A stretch of 41,410 nucleotides of DNA from positions 1 through 41,410 of the forward strand of contig JBDLJM010000009.1 of the NCBI GenBank assembly GCA_039714315.1, in the 5' to 3' direction. The notes under the pieces were generated by a model. It ran no database searches and was not told where the DNA came from. It saw nothing but the letters and a program-made list of their open reading frames with translations. Made by a program: the position numbers and the translations under genes. This document shows, one piece after another, positions 1-8,006 of the stretch (position 1 is its first letter; each line of letters opens with the position of its first letter). This stretch comes from Bacteroidota bacterium. Its GTDB lineage: Bacteria; Bacteroidota; Bacteroidia; Flavobacteriales; JADGDT01.

Positions 1-295
1 TGTTAACCTTAAGTTTTGTGCTTTTAGAATATTTATAATTCTCCAAAGTATTTGTATCAAAATTACTTTTAGAGACAAATACATTTTTTTCTTTATCCCA
101 AAGGCTATTAACAATAATGGAGGTGTCTATTTCTTTTTTAGATTTTATGGTCAGGAAAGCATGGAAATTTTCCTTATCCCAAATATTAAGCTTTTCAGAA
201 TTATTAAAAATATCCTGACTTAATTTTTTAATATCAGAAGAACTTAATTTTTTTCTTAAACCTGCATATTTTTTTCTGAGATCAGACTTCTTCAT
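1..295 (-). CDS. 5-formyltetrahydrofolate cyclo-ligase, N-terminal part (cut by window edge)
   Basis: The minus strand reads an open frame from an ATG at 295 to the window edge, giving about 98 residues that begin MKKSDLRKKYAGLRKKLS. The K-R-K-YxxLRKxLS start, the later LNIWDKENFHAFL stretch and the KEIDT and VSKSNF blocks match the N-terminus of 5-formyltetrahydrofolate cyclo-ligase, as I know it from flavobacterial members. The family converts 5-formyl-THF to 5,10-methenyl-THF with ATP in the cytoplasm. The basic N-terminal KxxLRK segment is the part of the family that contacts nucleotide. The C-terminal half lies outside the window, so intactness cannot be judged. It is divergent from the arsenic genes. 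Confidence 0.72.
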   Translation of the reverse strand, partial: MKKSDLRKKYAGLRKKLSSSDIKKLSQDIFNNSEKLNIWDKENFHAFLTIKSKKEIDTSIIVNSLWDKEKNVFVSKSNFDTNTLENYKYSKSTKLKVN

Positions 296-379
296 TATTT
301 ACCAATGTTAAGCGATTGTTAGGAGTTTAAAGATATGTTTAAATATTTAAAAATCACGATGATAAATATCTTTTAGCTG

Positions 380-387
380 TAACTTTG
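380..387 (+). promoter_or_regulatory. Candidate -7 promoter element (TAACTTTG) upstream of the arsenite exporter
   Basis: TAACTTTG fits the Bacteroidota -7 consensus TAnnTTTG and is the best match in the 228-bp gap before the exporter. It would leave an untranslated leader of about 130 nt. No TTTG lies at the expected -33 spacing, so this is only a candidate. I see no obvious ArsR-type operator dyad. Confidence 0.3.
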
Positions 388-460
388 TCTATATCCAAAA
401 ATAATGGCTTTATGTTGTTTAATGGTAATTTATAGAAAATAGGCTTATTAGCTAATAACA

Positions 461-503
461 CTTTGCGCTCTTTGCATGTTTTTTCTTTGCGCCTTTGCGT
501 GAA
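461..503 (+). repeat. Intergenic CTTTGCG repeat
   Basis: Two imperfect copies of a CTTTGCGCnCTTTGCrTG-type unit lie at 461-478 and 486-501, separated by a T-run, just before the exporter start codon. Motifs of the type CTTTGCGCCTTTGCGTGAAA recur in intergenic DNA of many Bacteroidota, so this is probably a dispersed repeat rather than a gene-specific site. The remainder of 296-523 holds nothing else I recognise beyond the promoter candidate at 380. Confidence 0.45.
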
Positions 504-523
504 ATATTTAAAACTAACTCAAT

Positions 524-1561
524 ATGAAGGTGAAATTAAAACTATTAGACCGTTATTTAACTCTTTGGATATTCTTCGCCATGGCTATTGGTATTGCTTT
601 GGGAGTAATATTCCCAAATATTTCTAAGATAAGTGAATCTATGTCTATAGGAACAACAAATATACCATTAGCTATAGGACTTATTTTGATGATGTATCCG
701 CCATTAGCGAAAGTAAATTACTCTTTACTGCCAACTGTTTTCAAGGACAAAAAGGCAATGTCGCTTTCTCTTTTAATGAATTGGATTGTCGGGCCATTAT
801 TAATGTTTTTTCTGGCTATTATATTTCTAAGAGATGAACCGGGCTATATGATTGGTGTTATACTGATAGGTTTAGCACGATGCATAGCTATGGTTTTGGT
901 ATGGAACGACCTTGGCGGAGGGAGCAAGGAATACGGTGCTGCTTTGGTTGCCCTGAACAGTATTTTCCAGATATTCACCTACAGCTTCCTGGCATGGTTA
1001 TTTATCACGGTTCTGCCAAAATATTTCGGCTTAGAATCGTATGAAATTGATATTTCGATAGCCGATATTGCCAAAAGTGTATTAATATATTTAGGTATCC
1101 CATTTTTAGCAGGTTTTTTAAGCAGAATTATTCTGGTAAGATCTAAAGGCGAAAAATGGTATACACAAAAATTTATTCCAAAAATATCACCAATAACTTT
1201 GATCGCCCTGTTAGCAACAATTATTTTGATGTTTAGCCTCAAAGGTGAACTGATAGTTGAAATTCCTTTCGATGTATTAAAAGTTGCTACGCCACTGATA
1301 ATTTATTTTGTATTAATGTTTTTTATAAGTTTTTTTGCAGCGCAAAAATTAGGTATAGATTATAAGCGTAATGCATCAATAGCATTTACTGCTACAGGAA
1401 ACAATTTTGAGCTTGCAATAGCTGTTTCTATTGCAGTATTCGGAATAAGTTCGCAGCAGGCTTTTGCAGGGGTAATAGGCCCTTTGGTTGAAGTTCCTGT
1501 ACTTATAGGACTTGTTAATGTGGCTCTTTGGTTGAAGAAGAAATATTATAATATAGTATAA
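524..1561 (+). CDS. acr3: ACR3-family arsenite efflux permease
   Basis: A 345-residue polytopic inner-membrane protein with about ten hydrophobic segments. It matches the ACR3 (bile acid:Na+ symporter superfamily) arsenite exporters in length and motifs. The conserved cysteine lies in the [14 protein letters not shown] segment (Cys120), and the membrane glutamate in [10 protein letters not shown] (Glu296). Both positions are known to be needed for As(III) transport in characterised ACR3 proteins. The next gene is an arsenate reductase 3 bp downstream, so the pair forms a reduce-and-export arsenic resistance unit. No arsR repressor is present on either side within the window. Substrate is inferred from family and neighbour. 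Confidence 0.93.
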   Translation: MKVKLKLLDRYLTLWIFFAMAIGIALGVIFPNISKISESMSIGTTNIPLAIGLILMMYPPLAKVNYSLLPTVFKDKKAMSLSLLMNWIVGPLLMFFLAIIFLRDEPGYMIGVILIGLARCIAMVLVWNDLGGGSKEYGAALVALNSIFQIFTYSFLAWLFITVLPKYFGLESYEIDISIADIAKSVLIYLGIPFLAGFLSRIILVRSKGEKWYTQKFIPKISPITLIALLATIILMFSLKGELIVEIPFDVLKVATPLIIYFVLMFFISFFAAQKLGIDYKRNASIAFTATGNNFELAIAVSIAVFGISSQQAFAGVIGPLVEVPVLIGLVNVALWLKKKYYNIV

Positions 1562-1564
1562 ATA

Positions 1565-1987
1565 ATGATTATGAAGATACTGGTATTATGTACAGGTAAT
1601 TCCTGTAGAAGTCAGATGGGAGAAGGATTTTTTAAATCTTTCGATGAAAAGTTGGAAGTTGTATCTGCGGGAACAGAGCCAAGTGGTGAAGTACATCCTT
1701 TGGCTGTGAAGGTAATGCAGGAAGTTGGTTTAGATATAACAGAAGGATATCCAAAAAATGTAGATGTATTCCTCAAAGAAGAATTCGATTATGTAATTAC
1801 TGTTTGTAGTGGAGCTCAGGAAGCCTGCCCGACGTTTACAGGTAAAGTTAAACAAACTGTTCACATAGGTTTCGATGATCCGGCTGAAGCCACCGGAAGT
1901 GATGAATTTGTATTATCTGAATTCAGAAGAATCAGAGATGAGATAAAAAGAGACTTTTATAAATTCTATTCAGGTCTTGATATGTAA
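1565..1987 (+). CDS. arsC: Arsenate reductase, low-molecular-weight phosphatase (thioredoxin-coupled) type
   Basis: A 140-residue cytoplasmic protein with the CX5R phosphatase loop LCTGNSCRSQ (Cys9 to Arg15) near the N-terminus. It has the Cys81/Cys88 pair in VCSGAQEACP and the GFDDPAEA segment. This three-cysteine layout is that of Staphylococcus aureus pI258 ArsC, which reduces arsenate by a disulfide cascade regenerated by thioredoxin. An alternative ATG two codons downstream (1571) would give the more usual start MKILVLCTGNSCRS, and I cannot decide between them from a ribosome-binding site. The gene starts 3 bp after the exporter stop codon, so co-transcription is very likely. A strong terminator hairpin follows. 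Confidence 0.92.
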   Translation: MIMKILVLCTGNSCRSQMGEGFFKSFDEKLEVVSAGTEPSGEVHPLAVKVMQEVGLDITEGYPKNVDVFLKEEFDYVITVCSGAQEACPTFTGKVKQTVHIGFDDPAEATGSDEFVLSEFRRIRDEIKRDFYKFYSGLDM

Positions 1988-1992
1988 AAAAA

Positions 1993-2022
1993 AATGAGGT
2001 TGACTTAACAGTCAACCTCATT
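1993..2022. terminator. Bidirectional rho-independent terminator between arsC and glmS
   Basis: A perfect 13-bp inverted repeat, AATGAGGTTGACT (1993-2005) and AGTCAACCTCATT (2010-2022), has a 4-nt loop. It is flanked by an A-run on the left and a T-run on the right, so the stem extends by A-T pairs and works in both directions. It separates convergent arsC and glmS, whose stop codon lies at 2027. Confidence 0.9.
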
Positions 2023-2026
2023 TTTT

Positions 2027-3877
2027 TTATTCCACCGTTACCGATTTAGCCAAATTACGTGGCTGGTCAACGTTGCAACCCCGCATTATTGCAATGTGAT
2101 ATGACAATAATTGCAGAGGTATTGTAGACATTATAGTTGAAAATTCCTCAGCAGATTCCGGAATTTCAATAACATAATCGGCAATACTTTTAATAACCTC
2201 ATCGCCTTCGGTAACAATAGCGATAATTTTTCCCTTACGGGATTTTATTTCCTGAATATTGGAAACAATTTTTTCGTAATGACCTTTTTTCGTAGCAATT
2301 ACTACTACCGGCATTTGCTCATCGATCAATGCGATAGGTCCGTGTTTCATCTCTGCTGCTGGATAACCCTCAGCATGGATATAGGATATCTCTTTAAGTT
2401 TTAAAGCACCTTCAAGGGCCGAAGGGAAGTTGTATCCCCTTCCTAAGTACAAGAAGTTTGGCGAATCTTTGTAAACCCCGGCAATTTGTCGAATCTGAGC
2501 ATCACTTTTTAAAGAATCTTCAACTTTAGCGGGTATCATTTCCAACTCCTGAAGTAAATTATGATATCTGCTTTCTGAAATAGATCCGTTTTCCTTACCC
2601 AGCTTCATTGCCATCATAGCCAACACAGCTACCTGAGTAGTAAATGCCTTGGTAGATGCTACTCCTATTTCGGGTCCTGCGTGTGTATATGTACCTGCAT
2701 CAGATTCTCTGGCAATTGTAGAACCAACAACATTACAAATTCCGTAAACAAAAGCTCCTTTCGACTTAGCCATTTTAATAGCAGCTAAAGTGTCGGCTGT
2801 TTCTCCTGATTGGGAAACTGCTATAACTATATCTTTTTCGGTGATTATTGGATTGCGATATCTGAATTCTGATCCGTATTCTACTTCTACCGGTATTCTG
2901 GCCAAGTCTTCAAATAAGTACTCTCCAACCAAACCTGCATGCCACGAAGTTCCGCAACCAACCATAATGATACGGTTTGCATTTTGAAATTTCTCCAAAT
3001 TATCACTTATCCCTGAAAGGTAAATATTTCCTTCTTCAGCAAGTAAATGTCCTCTGAGAGTATCGGTAATTGCATTAGGTTGTTCGTAAATCTCTTTGAT
3101 CATAAAATGATCGAACCCTCCTTTTTCGATCTGCTCGATATCTAACTGCAATTCCTGAATATAATGATCAACTAAGGAATCATCTTTTATACTTCTAACT
3201 TTTATATCGCGACCTCTTCTGATTACTGCCATTTCATCATCTTCGAGGTAAACAGCGTTCTTTGTAAATTCTATAAAAGGTGATGCATCGGAGGCAATAA
3301 AAAATTCAGAATTATCTTTTCCTATTCCAATAGCCAACGGACTTCCAAGCTTGGCAACTACGATTTCCTCAGGTCTGTTTTTGTCAAAAACTGCAATTGC
3401 ATAAGCACCCACTACCTGTGTTAAAGCCTTACTTACAGCTTTCCCTAAGGATACGTTTTCTACTTTCTTTACATTTTCAATAAGATTTACAAGTACTTCG
3501 GTATCAGTATCACTGTGAAATACAAAACCCCTATCGATCAATGCTTTTTTTATTGAAGCATAATTTTCAATAATTCCGTTGTGAATTAAAACTAAATCAC
3601 CTGAATTTGAGGTATGAGGATGAGAATTTACATCGTTAGGTTCTCCGTGAGTCGCCCATCTGGTATGACCTAAACCAATAACACCATTTGTGTTAAAGTC
3701 TTTAGCTTTTTCTTCCAGATCAACTACTTTTCCCTGTTTTTTTACAAGAGTAATCTCCTCATTGTTATATAGAGTTACTCCTGCACTGTCGTATCCACGA
3801 TATTCCAATCGCTTCAATCCTTTAATTATAATAGGATAAGCCTGGCGTTCGCCAATATATCCAACAATTCCACACAT
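2027..3877 (-). CDS. glmS: Glutamine--fructose-6-phosphate aminotransferase (isomerizing)
   Basis: A 616-residue enzyme of normal full length. It starts MCGIVGYIGE, so Cys2 is the N-terminal nucleophile of the class II glutaminase domain (roughly residues 1-230). Two SIS domains follow, with the SQSGETADT phosphosugar loop, and the protein ends with the family signature NLAKSVTVE. It makes glucosamine-6-phosphate from fructose-6-phosphate and glutamine, the first step towards UDP-GlcNAc for peptidoglycan and lipid A. It is last in a three-gene minus-strand set after the GT5-like and DUF4270 genes, an order I recognise from flavobacteria. A hairpin at 3906-3939 separates it from DUF4270 and may limit read-through or act in the leader. 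No glmS ribozyme is evident in the short leader. Confidence 0.97.
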   Translation of the reverse strand: MCGIVGYIGERQAYPIIIKGLKRLEYRGYDSAGVTLYNNEEITLVKKQGKVVDLEEKAKDFNTNGVIGLGHTRWATHGEPNDVNSHPHTSNSGDLVLIHNGIIENYASIKKALIDRGFVFHSDTDTEVLVNLIENVKKVENVSLGKAVSKALTQVVGAYAIAVFDKNRPEEIVVAKLGSPLAIGIGKDNSEFFIASDASPFIEFTKNAVYLEDDEMAVIRRGRDIKVRSIKDDSLVDHYIQELQLDIEQIEKGGFDHFMIKEIYEQPNAITDTLRGHLLAEEGNIYLSGISDNLEKFQNANRIIMVGCGTSWHAGLVGEYLFEDLARIPVEVEYGSEFRYRNPIITEKDIVIAVSQSGETADTLAAIKMAKSKGAFVYGICNVVGSTIARESDAGTYTHAGPEIGVASTKAFTTQVAVLAMMAMKLGKENGSISESRYHNLLQELEMIPAKVEDSLKSDAQIRQIAGVYKDSPNFLYLGRGYNFPSALEGALKLKEISYIHAEGYPAAEMKHGPIALIDEQMPVVVIATKKGHYEKIVSNIQEIKSRKGKIIAIVTEGDEVIKSIADYVIEIPESAEEFSTIMSTIPLQLLSYHIAIMRGCNVDQPRNLAKSVTVE

Positions 3878-3905
3878 ATAATAATTGTTTTGGGTTCGCT
3901 TTAAA

Positions 3906-3939
3906 TAAAATCACAGGGTCTGCACTCCCTATGATTTTA
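3906..3939 (-). terminator. Hairpin between the DUF4270 gene and glmS (terminator or leader structure)
   Basis: Arms TAAAATCACAGGG (3906-3918) and CCCTATGATTTTA (3927-3939) form a 13-bp stem with an 8-nt loop. The single non-Watson-Crick position is a G-U wobble in minus-strand RNA but a C-A mismatch in plus-strand RNA. This suggests that the structure acts in the minus-strand transcript. The U-tract after it is weak (TTTTATTTAAA), so partial termination or attenuation before glmS is as likely as full termination. Confidence 0.6.
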
Positions 3940-3956
3940 GCGAATTGTTACTATGA

Positions 3957-5516
3957 TTACTCTTCTATTTCACTGTTCTTTTTGCTATACTTAATTTCTA
4001 ATCTCAAATTTTTCACATCAGGATTATTACCGTCTACTATATTAGAATTTAATTTAACACGAGAAGTACTTTCTGTTCCTGAAACAGATATAAGTCTGAT
4101 CGGGTAATTATACGGATACACCTGACTATCAACACCTTCAACAGTTTGTTCTGTTTTTCCATTCAATAATTCGTGAATAAGACCCGTTATTCTAAACTTG
4201 TAGTATCTGTTATCTCCACCAAACATATATGGATCTTCTCTCATCGATCCGCCAAATGCAAGCTGATCTCTGTACTCGTCAATTATTCTCCAATCTCCTC
4301 CGTCAATTGAATCTCTGTTAAATATATACAGTTTATAAGGTACTGAAACTGCAGACTCCTTATTTTCTGTAACTCTAAAAGTTAAAGATGCTTCATTAAT
4401 AACCCAATTAGAGTCTCTTAAAGCCTGTAATTGTTCTTCGTCCGAGAAAAGCTTTATATTTCCTTCAAGCCCCGACATTCCCTGTAAATATATTGCATCT
4501 GACCCTTCTAAGGTATCTCCGGCCAACTGTGCCAATAGAGTAGATCCCGGATCGGTGATTGTTGACCTGTCAAATTCATATTTATTTACTCTTGCATAGT
4601 TACTTCCAAAATACAAACTGAATCGTTGCTGAGGTAGAGCTTCCCCTTCATCATCAAGATCTTCATTAGTATAGAATATTTCTATCGAAGTACCACTGAG
4701 CAAATTGAATGAAAATATTGCGCCATCAGTACTTGTAGTATTAAAAACCAAACCATTCATATAACTGATAAAGTTTGAATTATTATCTAGTACCGAACTC
4801 CCCTGCATATCTATAATCTTAGATTGGAAGTAATCCTTATCCAAATGAGCTCTAAAAGCTGCAGGTAAGGTTGTTACTATAGTAGAATCAACATTTCCTT
4901 CATCGTCATACAAATACGATAATAAAGATATTTCATTAAAATTAGCTATAAAATTTTGATCCTCATATAATGGTGAACCTACAGTCGGTAAATCAACATT
5001 CGAGTAATAAGTAGTATCGGGATGCATAAATTTATTCATCTCTGAAATCTGAATATGCATAGGCATCAATGCATCACCGTAAACTGAATCTGTAACGTAA
5101 TTTATAAAGCTTACTATAGAATCATTTCCATCAGAATCTTTTACTGTTTTTGTATCTTCCTTGCCAAGATAAGGCATAGTCAAAATTACAGAATCGATTT
5201 TAGGATTTGTTCCAAAATCAGGATTCGTACTACCTAAACCAAGCTGTGCTCCAAAAGAAGATATTGTGGTTCCAAAGACGTTATCCTTATAAGCTCCCAA
5301 TAAATTAAGAGATGACCTGCTGCTAACTACTTTTTCATTTTGAGAAGTAAAAGCTAACAATTTTGTTCCTCGAAAAATACCGGTTTCAAACTTTTCTCCT
5401 TCCAGAAAATCAGATCCGATATCGTTTACATCCTTCTTACATGCAATTGTAATTACAAACAAAATTGAAAAAATAGCCAGTCCTTTGGCTATTTTTATTA
5501 TTGATTTTTGACTCAT
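3957..5516 (-). CDS. DUF4270 family lipoprotein
   Basis: A 519-residue protein with a lipoprotein signal peptide: a basic N-terminus, a hydrophobic core and a lipobox ending at Cys26 (VITIAC, then KKDVNDIGSDF). The mature part is rich in beta-strand-like, Ser/Asp/Asn-rich sequence, with the conserved C-terminal half (YYKFRITGLIHELLNG, then LRLEIKYSKK) that I associate with DUF4270. The family is restricted to Bacteroidota and lacks a firm function. The position between a GT5-like gene and glmS is conserved in flavobacteria as far as I know, which hints at an envelope role, but that is inference. Inner or outer membrane and surface exposure cannot be decided from sequence. Confidence 0.85.
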   Translation of the reverse strand: MSQKSIIKIAKGLAIFSILFVITIACKKDVNDIGSDFLEGEKFETGIFRGTKLLAFTSQNEKVVSSRSSLNLLGAYKDNVFGTTISSFGAQLGLGSTNPDFGTNPKIDSVILTMPYLGKEDTKTVKDSDGNDSIVSFINYVTDSVYGDALMPMHIQISEMNKFMHPDTTYYSNVDLPTVGSPLYEDQNFIANFNEISLLSYLYDDEGNVDSTIVTTLPAAFRAHLDKDYFQSKIIDMQGSSVLDNNSNFISYMNGLVFNTTSTDGAIFSFNLLSGTSIEIFYTNEDLDDEGEALPQQRFSLYFGSNYARVNKYEFDRSTITDPGSTLLAQLAGDTLEGSDAIYLQGMSGLEGNIKLFSDEEQLQALRDSNWVINEASLTFRVTENKESAVSVPYKLYIFNRDSIDGGDWRIIDEYRDQLAFGGSMREDPYMFGGDNRYYKFRITGLIHELLNGKTEQTVEGVDSQVYPYNYPIRLISVSGTESTSRVKLNSNIVDGNNPDVKNLRLEIKYSKKNSEIEE

Positions 5517-5601
5517 TCGCGTATTAAAAAATTATCATAGCAGTTTACTATCTTAATTATTATCGATAATAAACTACATAAGCTATATGGTTAGAACCTA
5601 T

Positions 5602-6417
5602 TTAGTTTTCTTCTAAAACTTCGTTATGATAGAAATTATTGTAAGGTTCTGCAAAAACATCTACATCATGGAAAGGTAACACCGGTAAATCAGACTTTTC
5701 CATAAAGTCATTTATATCTTCCGATAATACATCGCCTGCTCTAACAATACCATCAGAAAAACTCATAGCCAGTTTAGTAAGATTGTCTAAACTTGGAGTT
5801 TCTATTAAGTTTAATCTATCATCAGATATACCGTCAAACTTAATTTTATCTATCAGTTTGCTGTTCAACTCAGCGCTAAAACCATAATTGAAAGCCGATG
5901 TAACTATTTTACTGTCTGCAAAAGTAGGATCATCGGAATAAATAGTTTTTACGTACATAGGAAGTAAACTTGCCATCCATCCGCTAACATGAATTACATC
6001 GGGTGACCAGTTCAATTTTTTAACAGTCTCCAATACTCCTTTTGCAAAAAATATTGCTCTCTCATCATTATCCTCAAACAATTTACCTTTTTCATCGGCA
6101 ACAATTGCTTTCCTTTTAAAATATTCTTCGTTATCAATAAAATATACCTGAAGACGCTCTTTTGGAATAGAGGCAACTTTTATTATCAATGGTTGATCCA
6201 TATCGTTAACCACCAAATTCATCCCTGATAAACGAATAACTTCATGTAATTGATGCCTACGCTCGTTGATAGCTCCATAACGAGGCATGAATATTCTAAC
6301 TTCATTATTCAATTCATTCATCTTCTTTGGCGCTTCCAAAGACATTGTAGATATTTGATTTTCAGGAAGATAAGGTGTTACTTCTGACGATACGTATAGT
6401 ATTCTTCTTTTTTTCAT
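5602..6417 (-). CDS. Stand-alone glycogen/starch synthase N-terminal (GT5-like) domain protein
   Basis: A 271-residue protein resembling only the first Rossmann half of glycogen synthase GlgA (MKKRRILYVSSEVTPYLPE, later PDVIHVSGWMASLLPMYVK). Full GlgA is about 470-500 residues with a second GT-B domain, which is absent here. The ADP-glucose-binding KTGGL motif expected after SSEV-P is replaced by PENQI (residues 18-22). It is therefore unlikely to be a normal glucosyltransferase. Flavobacterial genomes commonly carry this short form next to panC and DUF4270, so it is probably a real family rather than a truncation. Divergent from panC and first of the set leading to DUF4270 and glmS. Confidence 0.82.
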   Translation of the reverse strand: MKKRRILYVSSEVTPYLPENQISTMSLEAPKKMNELNNEVRIFMPRYGAINERRHQLHEVIRLSGMNLVVNDMDQPLIIKVASIPKERLQVYFIDNEEYFKRKAIVADEKGKLFEDNDERAIFFAKGVLETVKKLNWSPDVIHVSGWMASLLPMYVKTIYSDDPTFADSKIVTSAFNYGFSAELNSKLIDKIKFDGISDDRLNLIETPSLDNLTKLAMSFSDGIVRAGDVLSEDINDFMEKSDLPVLPFHDVDVFAEPYNNFYHNEVLEEN

Positions 6418-6454
6418 ATATGAAAAATGAAATTAATTCGTATAATTTAGCACG

Positions 6455-6462
6455 CAAAAGTA
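6455..6462 (-). promoter_or_regulatory. Candidate -7 element (TACTTTTG) for the GT5-like/DUF4270/glmS unit
   Basis: The minus strand reads TACTTTTG, matching TAnnTTTG, about 38 nt upstream of the GT5-like start codon. It would give a leader of about 30 nt. A -33 TTTG is not evident. It lies back-to-back with the panC promoter candidate in a 106-bp divergent gap. Confidence 0.45.
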
Positions 6463-6495
6463 CAAAAAGTATCCTATTTATAATAGTATTAGTAT

Positions 6496-6503
6496 TAGCT
6501 TTG
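6496..6503 (+). promoter_or_regulatory. Candidate -7 element (TAGCTTTG) for panC
   Basis: TAGCTTTG fits TAnnTTTG and lies 20 bp before the panC ATG, implying a very short leader. No good -33 TTTG is seen. The two opposing elements in this gap support real divergent promoters. Confidence 0.45.
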
Positions 6504-6523
6504 CCAAATTAAACCAACGTAAT

Positions 6524-7369
6524 ATGCATATTTTCAATTCAAAAACAGATATAAATAATTATCTGTTAACCCAAAAAACAAATAAATCATCTATTGGTTT
6601 TGTTCCAACCATGGGAGCGTTACATAAGGGTCATATTTCGTTGGTTGAAAATTCAAAAAAAGATAACGACATTACTGTTGTTAGCATTTTTGTAAACCCT
6701 ACCCAGTTTAACAATCCTGAAGATTTAAAAAAATATCCTGTCAATACCGGTGAGGATCTAAAATTACTGGAAGATTTTAGTGTTGAAGTGGTTTTTCTTC
6801 CTAGTGTAGAAGAAATTTACGGAAATGATATATCATCTGAGAAATATGACTTTGGCACCTTAGACAAGGTAATGGAAGGCGAACACAGAAAAGGACATTT
6901 TGATGGTGTTGCAACAATAGTTAAATTACTTTTTGATACTGTAATTCCTGATAATGCATACTTTGGAGAAAAAGATTTTCAGCAATTACAGATTATCAGG
7001 AAAATGGTAGAAATAAAAAATCTTCCCGTAAATATTGTAGCTTGTCCTATTGTAAGAGAAGATGACGGTTTGGCAATGAGTTCAAGAAATGTACGACTTA
7101 CTCCTGAACACCGAAAGGATGCTCCTTTCATTTATAAATCATTAAAAAAGGCATCTGATCTTTCAAAAAATAAATCAGTAGATGAAATTTATGAATTTAT
7201 AAATGAATCATTCGCCAATAATGATTTATTTGATTTGGAATATTTTGAAATAAGAAATGAAAAAACACTCGGTAAAACGTCTGATTTCCAGTTACATAAC
7301 AATTTCAGAGCGTTCATTGCCGTTTTTGCGCAGAATATCAGATTAATTGATAATATAAAACTATTTTAA
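6524..7369 (+). CDS. panC: Pantothenate synthetase (pantoate--beta-alanine ligase)
   Basis: A 281-residue cytoplasmic enzyme of the usual length. It has the nucleotidyltransferase HxGH motif in PTMGALHKGH (His34, His37), the EGEHRKGHFDGVATIV pantoate-site block (residues 118-133), FGEKDFQQ, and the AMSSRN loop (184-189) equivalent to KMSKS. It joins pantoate and beta-alanine with ATP, the last step to pantothenate for coenzyme A. The next gene, panD, supplies the beta-alanine. The 114-bp gap to panD carries its own promoter-like element. No panB is in the window. Confidence 0.97.
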   Translation: MHIFNSKTDINNYLLTQKTNKSSIGFVPTMGALHKGHISLVENSKKDNDITVVSIFVNPTQFNNPEDLKKYPVNTGEDLKLLEDFSVEVVFLPSVEEIYGNDISSEKYDFGTLDKVMEGEHRKGHFDGVATIVKLLFDTVIPDNAYFGEKDFQQLQIIRKMVEIKNLPVNIVACPIVREDDGLAMSSRNVRLTPEHRKDAPFIYKSLKKASDLSKNKSVDEIYEFINESFANNDLFDLEYFEIRNEKTLGKTSDFQLHNNFRAFIAVFAQNIRLIDNIKLF

Positions 7370-7370
7370 T

Positions 7371-7378
7371 TACTTTTG
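7371..7378 (+). promoter_or_regulatory. Candidate -7 element (TACTTTTG) for panD
   Basis: TACTTTTG begins two bases after the panC stop codon and matches TAnnTTTG. Initiation just downstream would give panD a leader of about 100 nt containing a small ATACC/GGTAT hairpin (7388-7403 region). Either panD has its own promoter or the match is chance; no -33 TTTG is seen. Confidence 0.35.
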
Positions 7379-7483
7379 CTCCGACAAAAATACCTTTTTG
7401 GTATGATGTAAAGTAAATAAAAGACTTTTAAACGTTTTTTAATTACACCTAAAATAAAACATAACTAAATTTATCTATCTGAA

Positions 7484-7831
7484 ATGAACGTTGAGGTTGT
7501 AAAATCTAAAATTCATAGAGTTACTGTTACCGGGGCTGACCTTAATTATATAGGAAGTATCACGATCGATGAAGATTTAATGGATGCTGCTAATATTATT
7601 GAAGGTGAGAAAGTTCATATTGTTAATATTAACAATGGTGAAAGACTTGTTACTTACACAATTAGAGGTGAAAGAGGAAGTGGTGAAATAAACCTGAATG
7701 GTCCTGCTGCACGTAAAGTTGCAAAAGGCGACATCATTATTATCATATCTTATGCAGGTATGGATTTTGAAGAAGCTAAGAATTTTAAACCATGGTTAGT
7801 TTTCCCTAACGAAGAGGACAATAGCCTATAA
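7484..7831 (+). CDS. panD: Aspartate 1-decarboxylase precursor
   Basis: A 115-residue pyruvoyl enzyme precursor. Self-cleavage occurs between Gly24 and Ser25 in NYIGSITID, making the pyruvoyl cofactor on the Ser25 side. The adjoining [29 protein letters not shown] and DIIIIISYA blocks are characteristic. It decarboxylates aspartate to beta-alanine, the substrate for panC immediately upstream. The GERGSG segment carries the conserved substrate-site arginine region. A downstream hairpin at 7901-7939 probably ends the transcript. Confidence 0.97.
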   Translation: MNVEVVKSKIHRVTVTGADLNYIGSITIDEDLMDAANIIEGEKVHIVNINNGERLVTYTIRGERGSGEINLNGPAARKVAKGDIIIIISYAGMDFEEAKNFKPWLVFPNEEDNSL

Positions 7832-7900
7832 CTTTAGATATTAAATTGTTTCTATTTTAGAAAAACAGTTTAATACAGATATTTTATAAAGAATATTACG

Positions 7901-7939
7901 AACAGGAATTTATCTCAATTTTTATTGATAATTCCTGTT
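7901..7939 (+). terminator. Hairpin downstream of panD
   Basis: AACAGGAATT (7901-7910) and AATTCCTGTT (7930-7939) form a perfect 10-bp stem with a 19-nt loop. Only a short T-rich tail follows, so termination is likely but not certain. The rest of the 175-bp gap before the next gene holds nothing I recognise. Confidence 0.5.
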
Positions 7940-8006
7940 TGTCTGTATAATACAGATTATATTCGCAAAAACGTTACATCAACCCGATATATAAAAAATA
8001 CTTTGG

